64,000 nucleotides of DNA from Burkholderiales bacterium (GTDB lineage: Bacteria > Pseudomonadota > Gammaproteobacteria > Burkholderiales > Burkholderiaceae_C): NCBI GenBank assembly GCA_016219375.1, contig JACRNC010000005.1, positions 51,098-115,097 of the forward strand, written 5' to 3'. Positions 1-9,387 of the stretch are shown here, piece by piece. How positions within the stretch are numbered: the first letter of the stretch is position 1; each line of letters starts with the position of its first letter. The notes beneath the pieces are model-generated. The model was not told the origin of the DNA and made no database searches. It worked only from the letters and a program-made list of their open reading frames with translations. A program made the translations under genes and the position numbers.

Positions 1-1443
1 CTGGTGCAGCCGGCAGGCCAGCTCGCCCAGCCGGCGGATGGACTCATCCGGCGTCTCGGCCGGGTGGCCGTAGTTCAGCCGCAGGCAGTGCGTGTGGCGC
101 CCGTCGGCCGAGAAGAGCTGCCCCGGCGCGATGCCGATGCCCTGCTCCAGCGCCAGCCGGTGCAGGGCCAGCGCATCCACCGCCGCCGGCATCTCCACCC
201 ACAGGAAGTAGCCGCCCGTCGGCCGCGTGATGCGCGTGCCGCGCGGGAAGTGCCGGCACACCAGGCGCAGCGCGCGGGTCTGCGCCTGGCACAGCGTCTC
301 GCGCAGCCGGCGCAGGTGGCGCTCATAGCCGCCGCCGGCCAGATAGTCGGCCAGCCCTTCCTCGGCAGGCAGCGAGGTGCCCAGCGACAGGCTCAGCTTG
401 CGCCGCGTGATCGCCTGCGCAAAGCGCCCGCCGGCCACCCAGCCCACGCGCCAGCCCGGCGCCAGGCATTTGGAGAACGAGCTGCAGTGCATCACCAGCC
501 CGTCGCCGTCCCAGGCCTTGGCCGGCCGCGGGCGCTGGCGGCCGAAGTAGAGCTCGGCATAGACGTCGTCCTCGATCAGCGGGATGCCGCGCGCAGCCAG
601 CAGCGCCACCAGCGCCTGCTTGTGCTCATCGGGCATCAGGCAGCCCAGCGGGTTCTGGAAGTTGGGCATGAACCAGCAGGCCTTGACCGGATGCGCATCC
701 AGCACGCGGGCCAGCGCGGCCACGTCCACGCCGGTGCGCGGGTGGGTCGTCACCTCGATGGCACGCAGGCCGCGGCGCTCCAGCGCCTGCAGCGCGCCGT
801 AGAAGGCGGGCGACTCGATGGCCACCAGATCGCCCGGCTCGGTCACCGCCTCCAGGCAGAGGTTGAGCGCCTCCATCGCGCCGTTGCACACCACGATCTC
901 GTCGGCCGTCACGCTGCTGCCGCCGGCCAGGTAGCGCAGCGCGATCTGCCGCCGCAGCTCCGCGCTGCCCGGCGCCAGGTGCTCCACCGTGCGCTGCGGC
1001 TGCAGCCGGCGCAGCACGCGGGTCGTGGAGGCAGCCAGCTTGTCCAGCGGGAACAGCGCCGGGCTGGGGAAGGCCGAGCCCAGCGGCACGATCTCCGGCT
1101 GCCGCGCCTGGCTCAGCACCTGCTGCACCAGCCGGCTCACGTCCACCTCCAGCTGCTCGGCCTTGGGCGCGGCAGGCCGGGGCTCCGGCCGTGCCGGGCG
1201 CCGCGGCCGGGCCACGTAATAGCCCGAGCGCGGGCGCGACTCGATCAGCCCTTCGGACTCCAGCAGGTAATAGGCGCCAAAGACCGTGGCCGGGCTGATG
1301 CCGCGCGCCGCACACGCCTGGCGCACCGAAGGCAGCCGGTCGCCCGTGCGCAGCAGGCCGGCGGCGATCTGCTGGCGGATGTCGTCGGCGTAGGCTTCGT
1401 AGCGGGTGGTCAAGGTCGGCGCTCGGCTGGCAACAGGAGTCAC
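1..1443 (-). CDS. MocR-type GntR/aminotransferase transcription regulator (3' end outside window)
   Basis: Regulator with an N-terminal GntR winged helix (about residues 12-75; 'LPSVRQACAARGISPATV' is the recognition region) fused to a fold-type I PLP aminotransferase-like domain (about 105-481). The PLP lysine lies in 'SSFSKCLAPGWRVGW' near residue 323, and 'MPNFQNPLG' is also typical. MocR proteins bind PLP or amines as effectors rather than acting as transaminases; the effector here is unknown. The gene runs off the left edge: 481 codons are present against a usual 470-500, so only a few C-terminal residues are missing. I chose the GTG at 1443 because it overlaps the yjbQ stop as GTGA, implying translational coupling; a TTG at 1413 would also leave the HTH intact. 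Confidence 0.85.
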   Translation of the reverse strand, partial: MTPVASRAPTLTTRYEAYADDIRQQIAAGLLRTGDRLPSVRQACAARGISPATVFGAYYLLESEGLIESRPRSGYYVARPRRPARPEPRPAAPKAEQLEVDVSRLVQQVLSQARQPEIVPLGSAFPSPALFPLDKLAASTTRVLRRLQPQRTVEHLAPGSAELRRQIALRYLAGGSSVTADEIVVCNGAMEALNLCLEAVTEPGDLVAIESPAFYGALQALERRGLRAIEVTTHPRTGVDVAALARVLDAHPVKACWFMPNFQNPLGCLMPDEHKQALVALLAARGIPLIEDDVYAELYFGRQRPRPAKAWDGDGLVMHCSSFSKCLAPGWRVGWVAGGRFAQAITRRKLSLSLGTSLPAEEGLADYLAGGGYERHLRRLRETLCQAQTRALRLVCRHFPRGTRITRPTGGYFLWVEMPAAVDALALHRLALEQGIGIAPGQLFSADGRHTHCLRLNYGHPAETPDESIRRLGELACRLHQ

Positions 1444-1859
1444 TCGCCCAGCAAATGCAGCGCCACCTGCCGCACATGGCCGCGCCGCCGGTGCTCGAAC
1501 ACGTAGATTCCCTGCCAGGTGCCCAGCGCCAGCCGCCCCTGCACCAGCGGCACCGCCAGGTGCGTCTGCGTCAGCGCGCCCCGCACATGCGCCGGCATGT
1601 CGTCCGGCCCTTCGCTCACATGGCGGAACAGCGCATCGCCATCGGGCACCAGCCGGTCGAAGAAGGCCTGCAGATCCCGCAGCACGTCCGGATCGGCGTT
1701 CTCCTGGATGAGCAGGCTGGCCGAGGTGTGGCGGATGAAGAGCGTCAGCAGCCCTTGCTTCGCACCCGTACCCCGTACCCAGCCCGCCACCTCATCGGTG
1801 ATCTCCACCAGGCCGCGGCCGGGGGTGGGGATGTCGAGGGTGGTCTGCCATTGGCGCAT
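1440..1859 (-). CDS. yjbQ: YjbQ/UPF0047 family protein
   Basis: 139-residue single-domain protein of the YjbQ (UPF0047) family. The conserved stretches 'FIRHTSASLLIQENADPDV' and 'LGTWQGIYVFEHR' are intact, and the histidines H44 and H132-region fit the family's metal-binding pocket. E. coli YjbQ shows weak thiamine-phosphate synthase activity in vitro, but its physiological role is unsettled. Length matches the family (about 135-140 aa). It overlaps the start of the downstream MocR regulator by GTGA, so the two are probably one transcript. The tRNA-Ser terminator lies upstream, so the pair needs its own promoter in the 66-bp gap. Confidence 0.88.
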   Translation of the reverse strand: MRQWQTTLDIPTPGRGLVEITDEVAGWVRGTGAKQGLLTLFIRHTSASLLIQENADPDVLRDLQAFFDRLVPDGDALFRHVSEGPDDMPAHVRGALTQTHLAVPLVQGRLALGTWQGIYVFEHRRRGHVRQVALHLLGE

Positions 1860-1924
1860 GAACTCGTCTCAGCATGTGCGGAGCCCAAGCATGGCGCCGG
1901 CCGCCCGCTGCGGACAAGAGGGCG

Positions 1925-1950
1925 CAAAAAAGCCCGCACGCGGCGGGCTT
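1925..1950 (-). terminator. Rho-independent terminator after tRNA-Ser
   Basis: On the minus strand an 8-bp perfect stem (AAGCCCGC/GCGGGCTT, loop CGCGT) is followed directly by a run of six T residues. It sits 19 nt past the 3' end of tRNA-Ser and before yjbQ, so it should end the serS/tRNA-Ser transcript. Confidence 0.85.
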
Positions 1951-1968
1951 GATCGGGTCGGGCTGACC

Positions 1969-2059
1969 TGGCGGAGAGGGAGGGATTCGAACCCTCGATA
2001 CGGGAGACCCGTATACCGGATTTCGAGTCCGGCGCATTCGACCACTCTGCCACCTCTCC
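1969..2059 (-). tRNA. tRNA-Ser (anticodon CGA)
   Basis: 91-nt class II tRNA on the minus strand. The acceptor stem pairs GGAGAGG with CCTCTCC followed by G and an encoded CCA. The D-arm GGTGGCAGAGTGGTCGAA, the anticodon loop CTCGAAA (anticodon CGA, reading UCG), a long variable arm (TATACGGGTCTCCCGTA) and the T-loop GGTTCGAATCC are all present. The long variable arm and G73 are serine identity elements. It lies 77 nt downstream of serS on the same strand, so the tRNA and its cognate synthetase may share a transcript. Confidence 0.97.
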
Positions 2060-2136
2060 AGGTGTTCGGGCTGTTGCCGCAGCCGGGGTGGTCCACCCGG
2101 CGCGAAGCCCGCGATTGTAGCGGGTGTTCGGCGGGG

Positions 2137-3462
<1,326 letters not shown>

Positions 3463-3626
3463 TCAGGTGTGCGGCGGCCGGTGTTGGGTGAGCCGGCGAT
3501 TGTAGGAAAGCGCCCTGGCGCAGCGGCCCGCGCGCGAAGCCCACAGCTACCGGCCGTGATGCGGGCGGATGCAACGCGGCCGCGGGCCAGCAGGTGCGCC
3601 GCTTCGACGCTGAACAGGACCGCCCG

Positions 3627-4613
3627 TCAGGCCTCGTCGTACTTCAGCCCCGTGCCGCCTAGGCCCTTGGGCAGCGGAAAGCGCACGCTCTCCTCCACGC
3701 CGGGCATGCGGCGCACGGCGGTGGCGCCCAGCGAGCGCAGCCGCTCGATGACCTGGCTGACCAGCACCTCGGGCGCGGAGGCACCGGCCGTCAGCCCCAC
3801 GCGCGCGCCGGGGGCGAACCACCCGGGCTGAAGGTCGTCGGGGCAGTCGACCATGTAGCCGGGCGTGCCCAGCCGCTCGGCCAGCTCGCGCAGGCGGTTG
3901 CTGTTGGAGCTGGTCGGGCTGCCGACCACGATCACCACATCGACCTGCGGCGCCAGCACCTTGACGGCGTCCTGGCGGTTCTGCGTGGCATAGCAGATGT
4001 CCTGCTGCTTGGGCTCGCGGACGGCCGGGAAGCGCTGCTTGATGGCCGCCAGGATCGCGGCGGCATCGTCCACCGACAGCGTGGTCTGCGTCACCACGGC
4101 CAGCTTGCTCGGATCCTTGACCTGCACCCGGGCGACATCGGCCTCGTCTTCGACCAGGTAGATGCCGTCGCTGAGCTGCCCCATCGTGCCTTCGACCTCG
4201 GGGTGGCCCTTGTGGCCGATCATGATGAACTCATAGCCCTCGCGGCGCAGCTTGGCCACCTCGATGTGGACCTTGGTCACCAGCGGGCAGGTGGCATCGA
4301 AGACGCGAAAGCCGCGTGCGTCGGCCTCCTTGCGCACCGCCTGGCTCACGCCGTGCGCGCTGAAGACCAGGGTGGCGCCGGCGGGCACCTCGCTGAGCTC
4401 CTCGATGAAGATCGCGCCCTTGGCCTTGAGGTCGTTGACCACATAGGTGTTGTGCACGATCTCGTGGCGCACGTAGATCGGTGCGCCAAAGAGCGACAGC
4501 GCGCGCTCGACGATCTCGATGGCGCGGTCCACGCCGGCGCAGAAGCCGCGCGGCTCGGCCAGCAGCACCTCGCTGACGCCGCCGTCCAGGGCGACCGTCT
4601 GCACCGCGCTCAT
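3627..4613 (-). CDS. ispH: 4-hydroxy-3-methylbut-2-enyl diphosphate reductase
   Basis: Last enzyme of the MEP isoprenoid pathway: a [4Fe-4S] enzyme that reduces HMBPP to IPP and DMAPP. The three cluster cysteines are visible in '[14 protein letters not shown]', '[12 protein letters not shown]' and '[13 protein letters not shown]'; '[10 protein letters not shown]' and 'SAHGVS' line the substrate pocket. At 328 aa it has the normal length, with a C-terminal extension typical of betaproteobacteria. The ATG at 4613 overlaps the fkpB stop by one base (TGATG). An open frame continues far upstream but is only fkpB read in another frame. fkpB-ispH pairing is a common proteobacterial arrangement. Confidence 0.97.
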   Translation of the reverse strand: MSAVQTVALDGGVSEVLLAEPRGFCAGVDRAIEIVERALSLFGAPIYVRHEIVHNTYVVNDLKAKGAIFIEELSEVPAGATLVFSAHGVSQAVRKEADARGFRVFDATCPLVTKVHIEVAKLRREGYEFIMIGHKGHPEVEGTMGQLSDGIYLVEDEADVARVQVKDPSKLAVVTQTTLSVDDAAAILAAIKQRFPAVREPKQQDICYATQNRQDAVKVLAPQVDVVIVVGSPTSSNSNRLRELAERLGTPGYMVDCPDDLQPGWFAPGARVGLTAGASAPEVLVSQVIERLRSLGATAVRRMPGVEESVRFPLPKGLGGTGLKYDEA

Positions 4614-5101
4614 CACAGCACCCCGATCAGGCGGACCTCGAAGATCACCTTCTGCCCGGCCAGCGGATGGTTGAAGTCGAACACCGCCCAGTCCTCGCCG
4701 GCCGGAGCCAGCTCGCGCACGATGCCGGTGAAGCTGCGCCCGCCCTTGGGCGCGGGGAACTGCACCACGTCGCCCACGGTGTAGACCTGGTCCGGGTCGC
4801 CATGCTCGCGCAGCAGGGCCAGCGACACGCGCTGCACCAGCTCCGGGTTGCGCGGGCCGAAGGCTTCGCCCGGGTCGAGCTCGACGGTGAAGTGCTCGCC
4901 CTCGCGGCGGCCGATCAGGCGCGCCTCGATGCCGGGCGACAGCTCGCCGCCGCCCAGCGACAGCGTGGCCGGCTTGCCGGGGAAGGTGTTGACGATGTCG
5001 CCGCCGTCCGGGCCGGCCAGGCGGTAGTGCAGCGTCAGGAAGGAGCCGGGTTGCACGGTCGGCGTGTCGCCGGAAGAAGGGAGGGCGGACGAGGCGGACA
5101 A
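4613..5101 (-). CDS. fkpB: FKBP-type peptidyl-prolyl cis-trans isomerase (SlpA/FkpB type)
   Basis: 162-residue FKBP of the SlpA/SlyD-like kind, a cytoplasmic prolyl isomerase and chaperone. The FKBP core starts at about residue 18 ('[13 protein letters not shown]') with an insert-in-flap domain between about 70 and 130 ('[15 protein letters not shown]' and '[15 protein letters not shown]'), and ends with '[20 protein letters not shown]', the family signature. No signal peptide or histidine-rich SlyD tail is present. It is translationally coupled to ispH by TGATG. About 205 bp separate it from the divergent radC, enough for two promoters, though I see no confident match. Confidence 0.93.
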   Translation of the reverse strand: MSASSALPSSGDTPTVQPGSFLTLHYRLAGPDGGDIVNTFPGKPATLSLGGGELSPGIEARLIGRREGEHFTVELDPGEAFGPRNPELVQRVSLALLREHGDPDQVYTVGDVVQFPAPKGGRSFTGIVRELAPAGEDWAVFDFNHPLAGQKVIFEVRLIGVL

Positions 5102-5306
5102 GATGGAGCCGTTTCGGTTGGCGGGCCGCGGTCGGGGCGGAATGCGGCTCGCGGATTCGGGGGAAGGGCGGGGCCGGGGGAGGCGGCCGGAGGCGGCGCA
5201 GGGGCTGCGGGCACCACGGTGGGCACGGGCCCCCGCAAGAGGGACGCGGCGGCGCGCATCGCCTCACTAGACTGCCGCGATTTTAGGCAGCCGCCCCCCG
5301 CCGTCC

Positions 5307-5987
5307 TTGATCCAGACCGTGAAAGACCTCCCCGCCGACCTGCGCCCGCGCGAAAAGCTGCTCGCTCAAGGCGCCGCCGCGCTGGCCGATGCCGAGCTGC
5401 TGGCCCTGCTGCTGCGCACCGGGCTGCCCGGCCGCGGCGTGCTGCAGCTGGCCGACGACCTGCTGCAGCGCTTCGACGGCGTGGCCGGCCTGCTGCGCGC
5501 GGACGCCGGCGATCTCAAGGCCGTCAAGGGCCTGGGCCCGGCCAAGCGGGCCGAGCTGGCCGCGGTGATGGAGCTGGCGCGCCGCGCCTTGGCGGCCCAG
5601 CTCAAGGCGCGGCCGGTGTTCCAGTCGCCGCAGGACGTCAAGCACTATGCCCAGGCCCGCCTGGGCGGCCTGGCGCACGAGGTGTTCGCCGTGCTCTTCC
5701 TGGATGCCCAGCATCGGCTGATCGCCTGCGAGGAGCTGTTTCGCGGCACGCTCACGCAGACCAGCGTCTACCCGCGCGAGGTGGTCAAGCGTGCGCTGGC
5801 CCACAACGCCGGCGCGCTGATCCTGGCGCACAACCACCCGTCCGGCGTGGCCGAGCCCTCGCGCGCCGACGAGCACCTGACGCAGCAGCTGCGCAGCGCG
5901 CTGGCGATGATCGACGTGCGCGTGATCGACCACCTGGTGGTGGGCCACGGCGAGGTGATCTCGCTGGCCGAGCGCGGGCTGATGTAG
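5307..5987 (+). CDS. radC: RadC family JAB/MPN-domain protein
   Basis: 226-residue RadC protein. The N-terminal helix-hairpin-helix region (about 25-95, '[15 protein letters not shown]') suggests DNA binding. The C-terminal JAMM/MPN metal site is complete: 'LFLDAQHRL', then '[14 protein letters not shown]' at about 174-187. The cellular role is disputed; the old recombination-repair assignment was withdrawn in E. coli. The first ATG gives '[19 protein letters not shown]', close to the canonical start. It lies divergent from fkpB-ispH, an arrangement conserved in Burkholderiales. Confidence 0.95.
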   Translation: MIQTVKDLPADLRPREKLLAQGAAALADAELLALLLRTGLPGRGVLQLADDLLQRFDGVAGLLRADAGDLKAVKGLGPAKRAELAAVMELARRALAAQLKARPVFQSPQDVKHYAQARLGGLAHEVFAVLFLDAQHRLIACEELFRGTLTQTSVYPREVVKRALAHNAGALILAHNHPSGVAEPSRADEHLTQQLRSALAMIDVRVIDHLVVGHGEVISLAERGLM

Positions 5988-6021
5988 CGCCCCGCTGCCG
6001 GGATGGCGACGCCCGCCCCGG

Positions 6022-6118
6022 GCGGGCATGGGTGATGCGCCGCGCAGGCGAGCATGGGTGGATGTGCCGCGCAGGCGGGCATGGGTGATGCGCCCGCCCA
6101 GGCGGGCATGGCCGGCGC
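6022..6118. repeat. Short degenerate tandem repeat, 26-27 bp unit
   Basis: Three near-identical units (6022-6047, 6048-6074, 6075-6101), each starting GCGGGCATGGGTGATG or a close variant, plus a partial fourth from 6102. They lie between radC and the Smr gene. They keep an ATG in the repeated unit but no Shine-Dalgarno or long frame, so I take them as non-coding. Confidence 0.75.
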
Positions 6119-6206
6119 CGCAGCGCGGCTCACGGCCCCGTCGGGCGGGGGGCCTGCGGATCGGCTAGCCTGCGGGTCTCACCGCCCCGGCCACGCCGCC
6201 TTCGCC

Positions 6207-6905
6207 ATGCCGCCCCGCGACAAGCCCACTGCCACGCTGCACGACCTGACCGAGCTGCGCCAGGCATGGCGGCGCCGGCAGCGCGAGGCCGAGGCCCGCC
6301 GCCAGGAGGCGCTGCGCCGCGAGGCCGAGGCCCGCCGCAAGCTGGAGGAGCAGGACGTGTTCCGCCGCGCCGTCGGCCCGGTGCAGCCGCTGAAGTCCGA
6401 CGTGGCCCGGCTGCAGGCTCACCAGGCGCGGCCCAAGCCGCTACCGCTGCCGGTCAGCCGCCAGCGCGATGAGCAGGCCGCGCTGCGCGAGGCGCTGTCC
6501 GACGAGTTCGACGTCGAGTCCCTGCTGCAGACCGATGCCGAGCTGGCCTACGCCCGGCCCGGCGTGTCCGACGAGGTGCTGCGCAAGCTGCGCCGCGGCG
6601 TCTGGGTGATCCAGGCCGAGCTGGACCTGCACGGCCTGCGCCGGGATGCCGCGCGCGAGAGCCTGGGTGCCTTCCTGCGCGAGGCCGGCCGCAACGGTCT
6701 GCGCTGCGTGCGCGTGATCCACGGCAAGGGCCACGGCTCGCCCGGGCGCACGCCGGTGCTCAAGTCCAAGGTGCGCGCCTGGCTGGTGCAGAAGCAGGAG
6801 GTGATGGCCTTCGTCCAGGCCCGGCCCTGCGACGGCGGAGCGGGTGCGCTGCTGGTGCTGCTGGATGCGGCGCCGGGTGCGGGCAGCCGGCCGGAGCGGG
6901 GCTGA
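6207..6905 (+). CDS. Smr domain-containing protein
   Basis: 232-residue protein. The N-terminal half is charged and helical (about 12-50, rich in Arg/Glu/Ala, probable coiled coil). The C-terminal half is a small MutS-related (Smr) domain: 'AELDLHGLRRDAARESLG' at about 137-155, 'VRVIHGKGHGS' at about 171-182 and a 'LKSKVRAWL' helix. Smr domains bind or cleave branched nucleic acid or RNA; the DLHG and HGKG motifs are the expected active-site residues. The open frame extends upstream through the tandem repeat, but the ATG at 6207 gives the usual 'MPPRDKPTATLHDL' type of terminus. The substrate of this subfamily is not known. Confidence 0.88.
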   Translation: MPPRDKPTATLHDLTELRQAWRRRQREAEARRQEALRREAEARRKLEEQDVFRRAVGPVQPLKSDVARLQAHQARPKPLPLPVSRQRDEQAALREALSDEFDVESLLQTDAELAYARPGVSDEVLRKLRRGVWVIQAELDLHGLRRDAARESLGAFLREAGRNGLRCVRVIHGKGHGSPGRTPVLKSKVRAWLVQKQEVMAFVQARPCDGGAGALLVLLDAAPGAGSRPERG

Positions 6906-7000
6906 GGCCGGGCTGCCGCTTCAGGCCGCATCGGCGGCGCACCGCGATGCCGACGACGCGCCGCGATGCACGGCGCGCGGCCGGGGCGCGATGCGGGGCT

Positions 7001-7414
7001 TCAGCCGCCCTTGTTGCGCATCCAGTCGGCCGTGCCGATGAAGCCGGCGGACAGCCGGTCGGCCAGGGCTTCGGGGATCTGCAGCTGCGCCATCGCGGTG
7101 TGCATGCAGCTCAGCCACTGGTCGCGCTCGCGGATGCCGATGGGGTAGGGCAGGTGGCGGGCGCGCAGCCGCGGGTGGCCGAAGCGCTCGATGTAGTGGT
7201 TGGGGCCGCCCAGCCAGCCGCACAGGAACCAGAACAGCTTGTCGCGCGAGCCGGACAGGTCGGGCGGGTGCATCGCGCGCAGCTCGGCCCACTCGGGCTC
7301 CAGCTCCATCAGGTCGTAGAAGCGGTCCACCAGCGTGCGCACGCCGGACTCGCCGCCCAGCAGGTCGAAGGGCGTGGGGCCGGGCGGCGGGGTGTCGTCG
7401 TCGGCGGGGCTCAT
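7001..7414 (-). CDS. Group II truncated haemoglobin
   Basis: 137-residue 2-on-2 globin. After a Pro/Asp-rich lead, 'PFDLLGGESGVRTLVDRFYDLM' covers helices A-B. The proximal histidine is in 'IERFGHPRLRARHLPYPIG' and the group II Trp(G8) region in 'RDQWLSCMHTAM'. Such proteins bind O2 or NO and some reduce NO or support oxygen supply. It starts 7 nt after the stop of the MinD/FlhG-like ATPase, so it is the last gene of a dgc-ATPase-globin transcription unit. That gives a gas-binding protein a motility/c-di-GMP setting, which is an inference from position only. Confidence 0.9.
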   Translation of the reverse strand: MSPADDDTPPPGPTPFDLLGGESGVRTLVDRFYDLMELEPEWAELRAMHPPDLSGSRDKLFWFLCGWLGGPNHYIERFGHPRLRARHLPYPIGIRERDQWLSCMHTAMAQLQIPEALADRLSAGFIGTADWMRNKGG

Positions 7415-7421
7415 GCCGCCG

Positions 7422-8246
7422 TCAGACCGGCGCCGGCACGGCCCGCACCGGCTCGCGCAGGCGGCTGTCGTGCAGCTTGGCCGCGGCAGCCAGGATGGAG
7501 CGCGCCGGCGGGCTGCCGGGCTGCAGCTCCAGCAGCAGCTGGCGGCGGTGCACGGCCTCGCGCACGCTGGCGTCCAGCGGCACGTCGCCCAGCAGGTGCA
7601 GCTTGACGGGCTCGCCGCTGCTGCTGGCCACGAACCGGTCCACCACCTGCTGCAGCATGTGGTGCACCAGGCGGCCTTCGCCGATGCGCGAGGCCTGGTT
7701 GACCAGCAGGTGCAGCCGGTCGCGGCCCTGCTGCGCGGCCAGCACCTTGATGGTGGCGTAGGCGTCAGTCAGCGAGGTGGGCTCGGGCGTGGCCACGACG
7801 ACCACCTCGTCGGCCAGCGAGACGGCATAGAGCACCACGTCGGAGATGCCCGCGCCGGTGTCCAGCAGGATGACGTCGAAGCGCGGCTTGAGCTGCTCGA
7901 CCACGGCCAGCAGGTCGTCGCGCACCTCGGGCGTCAGGCGCGAATACTCCACCAGGCCGGAGCCGGCCAGCAGCACCGAGAAGTTGCCCGGCGCGCTCAG
8001 GATGGCCTCGTCCAGCGTGGCCTTGCCGGTGAAGACGTCGTGCAACGTGATCTTGGGATGCAGGTTGAGCACCACATCCAGGTTGGCCAGGCCCAGGTCG
8101 GCGTCCAGCACGAGCACGCGCAGGCCGCGGCGCGCCAGGGCGGCGGCCATGTTGGCGGTGACGAAGGTCTTGCCCACGCCACCCTTGCCGCTGGTGACGG
8201 CAACGATGCGGGCTCGCCGCGGCGGGCTCTTGGAGGCGGTGGTCAT
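7422..8246 (-). CDS. MinD/ParA-family ATPase, FlhG (FleN/MotR)-like
   Basis: 274-residue deviant-Walker ATPase. The P-loop 'SGKGGVGKTFVTANMAAALA' lies at about residues 18-37, 'DADLGLANLDVVL' is the switch region and 'VILLDTGAGISDVV' is Walker B. 'YATIKVLAAQQGRDRLHLLVNQ' closely resembles FlhG/FleN proteins that set flagellar number. No FlhF neighbour or C-terminal MinD amphipathic helix is seen here, so other MinD-like roles remain possible. The ATG at 8246 overlaps the stop of the upstream diguanylate cyclase as ATGA. Adjacent che genes support a motility function. Confidence 0.85.
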   Translation of the reverse strand: MTTASKSPPRRARIVAVTSGKGGVGKTFVTANMAAALARRGLRVLVLDADLGLANLDVVLNLHPKITLHDVFTGKATLDEAILSAPGNFSVLLAGSGLVEYSRLTPEVRDDLLAVVEQLKPRFDVILLDTGAGISDVVLYAVSLADEVVVVATPEPTSLTDAYATIKVLAAQQGRDRLHLLVNQASRIGEGRLVHHMLQQVVDRFVASSSGEPVKLHLLGDVPLDASVREAVHRRQLLLELQPGSPPARSILAAAAKLHDSRLREPVRAVPAPV

Positions 8247-9049
8247 GACTCGAGTGGCGGAAGGTCCAGGGGATCGAGCGGCGTGAGGTCGGACGATCCG
8301 TAGGCGAAGAGCAGGCCTTTTTCCTCGGCGCTCACCATGGGCAGCGGCGGCAGCTCCAGGCAGGCGCGATTGCGGCCCCCGCTCTTGGCGCGATAGAGCT
8401 GTTGATCGGCACGTTCGGCCCACAACTTGACCGAGGAACGCACCCATTGCGGGGCATATGCCCCACCGATGCTGACCGTGATGGGCAGGGACAGGCGGTC
8501 GCTGACGGCGAGCGGCTGGGCCTCGATGCAGCGGCGGATGCGCTCGGCCACGGCCTGGCCGAAGGCGGGCTGGCAGTTGGGCAGGATGACGGCGAATTCC
8601 TCGCCGCCCACGCGCGCCACCGTGTCCATCGGCCGCACGCAGTCCTGCAGCAGCCGGGCCACGGCCTGGATCACGTGGTCGCCGGCCAGGTGGCCGTGGG
8701 TGTCGTTGACGCGCTTGAAGTGGTCGATGTCGAGCACCAGCATCAGCGTGGGCTCGCCGATGCGGGCGACGCGGTCGATCTCGCGGCCGGCGGCCAGCTC
8801 GAACTGGCGGCGGTTGGCCAGGCCGGTGAGCGCATCGCGGCTGGAGAGGTCGCACAGCGCGTCGATCACGCCCTGCAGCCAGTCGCCGTCGGGCAGGCTG
8901 CCGCGATCGGGCGCCGGGCAGCCGGACTGGGCCAGCAGGTGCAGTGCCACGTCCAGCCGCAGGCCGTCGACCAGCCCGGCGTCCACGCGCAACGCAGCCG
9001 GCCGGGCGTCGGCGGGCTCGTGGGCGTCGAAGGACAGCGAGGACTTCAC
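8243..9049 (-). CDS. Diguanylate cyclase (GGDEF domain)
   Basis: 268-residue soluble protein with a poorly conserved N-terminal region (1-80) and a GGDEF domain (about 85-230). 'SSRDALTGLANRRQF', 'DIDHFKRVNDTHGHLAGD' and the active site 'ARVGGEEFAVILP' are intact, so c-di-GMP synthesis from GTP is expected. An inhibitory I-site RxxD (RPMD) sits five residues before GGEEF, implying product inhibition. There is no membrane segment or recognisable sensor domain. The stop overlaps the start of the FlhG-like ATPase by four bases, indicating coupled expression. Confidence 0.92.
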   Translation of the reverse strand: MKSSLSFDAHEPADARPAALRVDAGLVDGLRLDVALHLLAQSGCPAPDRGSLPDGDWLQGVIDALCDLSSRDALTGLANRRQFELAAGREIDRVARIGEPTLMLVLDIDHFKRVNDTHGHLAGDHVIQAVARLLQDCVRPMDTVARVGGEEFAVILPNCQPAFGQAVAERIRRCIEAQPLAVSDRLSLPITVSIGGAYAPQWVRSSVKLWAERADQQLYRAKSGGRNRACLELPPLPMVSAEEKGLLFAYGSSDLTPLDPLDLPPLES

Positions 9050-9235
9050 AAGACGAAGCGGCAGTGGCGTGGTGCGAGGGCGATGCGTGTGCGATCAGGG
9101 GAAAAGCTGCTTGCGCGGGCGGCACTTCCCCTGTTGACGGGCCAGTGTAGTCAGCAGCCCCGGCCGTGGTGGGGAAATCTGCGTGGCACTTGCCCGCCAT
9201 CTTCGGCGCTTGAGACCCCCGGGCCGGCCCCAAGC

Positions 9236-9262
9236 TCAAGGGCTGCCGGCTGCGGCCGATAA
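9236..9262 (+). promoter_or_regulatory. Putative FliA (sigma-28) promoter for cheRDB
   Basis: A -35 like TCAAGGGC (9236-9243), an 11-nt spacer and a perfect -10 GCCGATAA (9255-9262) match the flagellar sigma-28 consensus TAAAGTTT-N11-GCCGATAA, with TCAAG a common -35 variant. It lies in the gap between the divergent diguanylate cyclase and cheR, reading toward cheR. The rest of the 9050-9387 gap shows nothing I can name. Confidence 0.7.
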
Positions 9263-9387
9263 ACCTCGGGCCGGTCGATCGCGTCCGGGATCTGCGGTCG
9301 CCCTTGCCTGGTCCCTTCGCGCGTCCTTGCCGCCTGATCGCCGCCCCGGCCGCCTTCGTCGTTCCAGCCCCTCCGCTGCCCGCCTCC

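Noticed and set aside
4..1506. Long open frame (500 codons) on the plus strand opposite the MocR gene
   Set aside because: It is antisense to a gene with clear GntR and PLP motifs; its translation is Arg/Gln/His/Ala-rich with no domain. High GC removes stop codons from opposite frames.
6022..6206. N-terminal extension of the Smr protein through the tandem repeat
   Set aside because: The added residues are repeat-derived and unlike the family; ATG 6207 gives a normal terminus.
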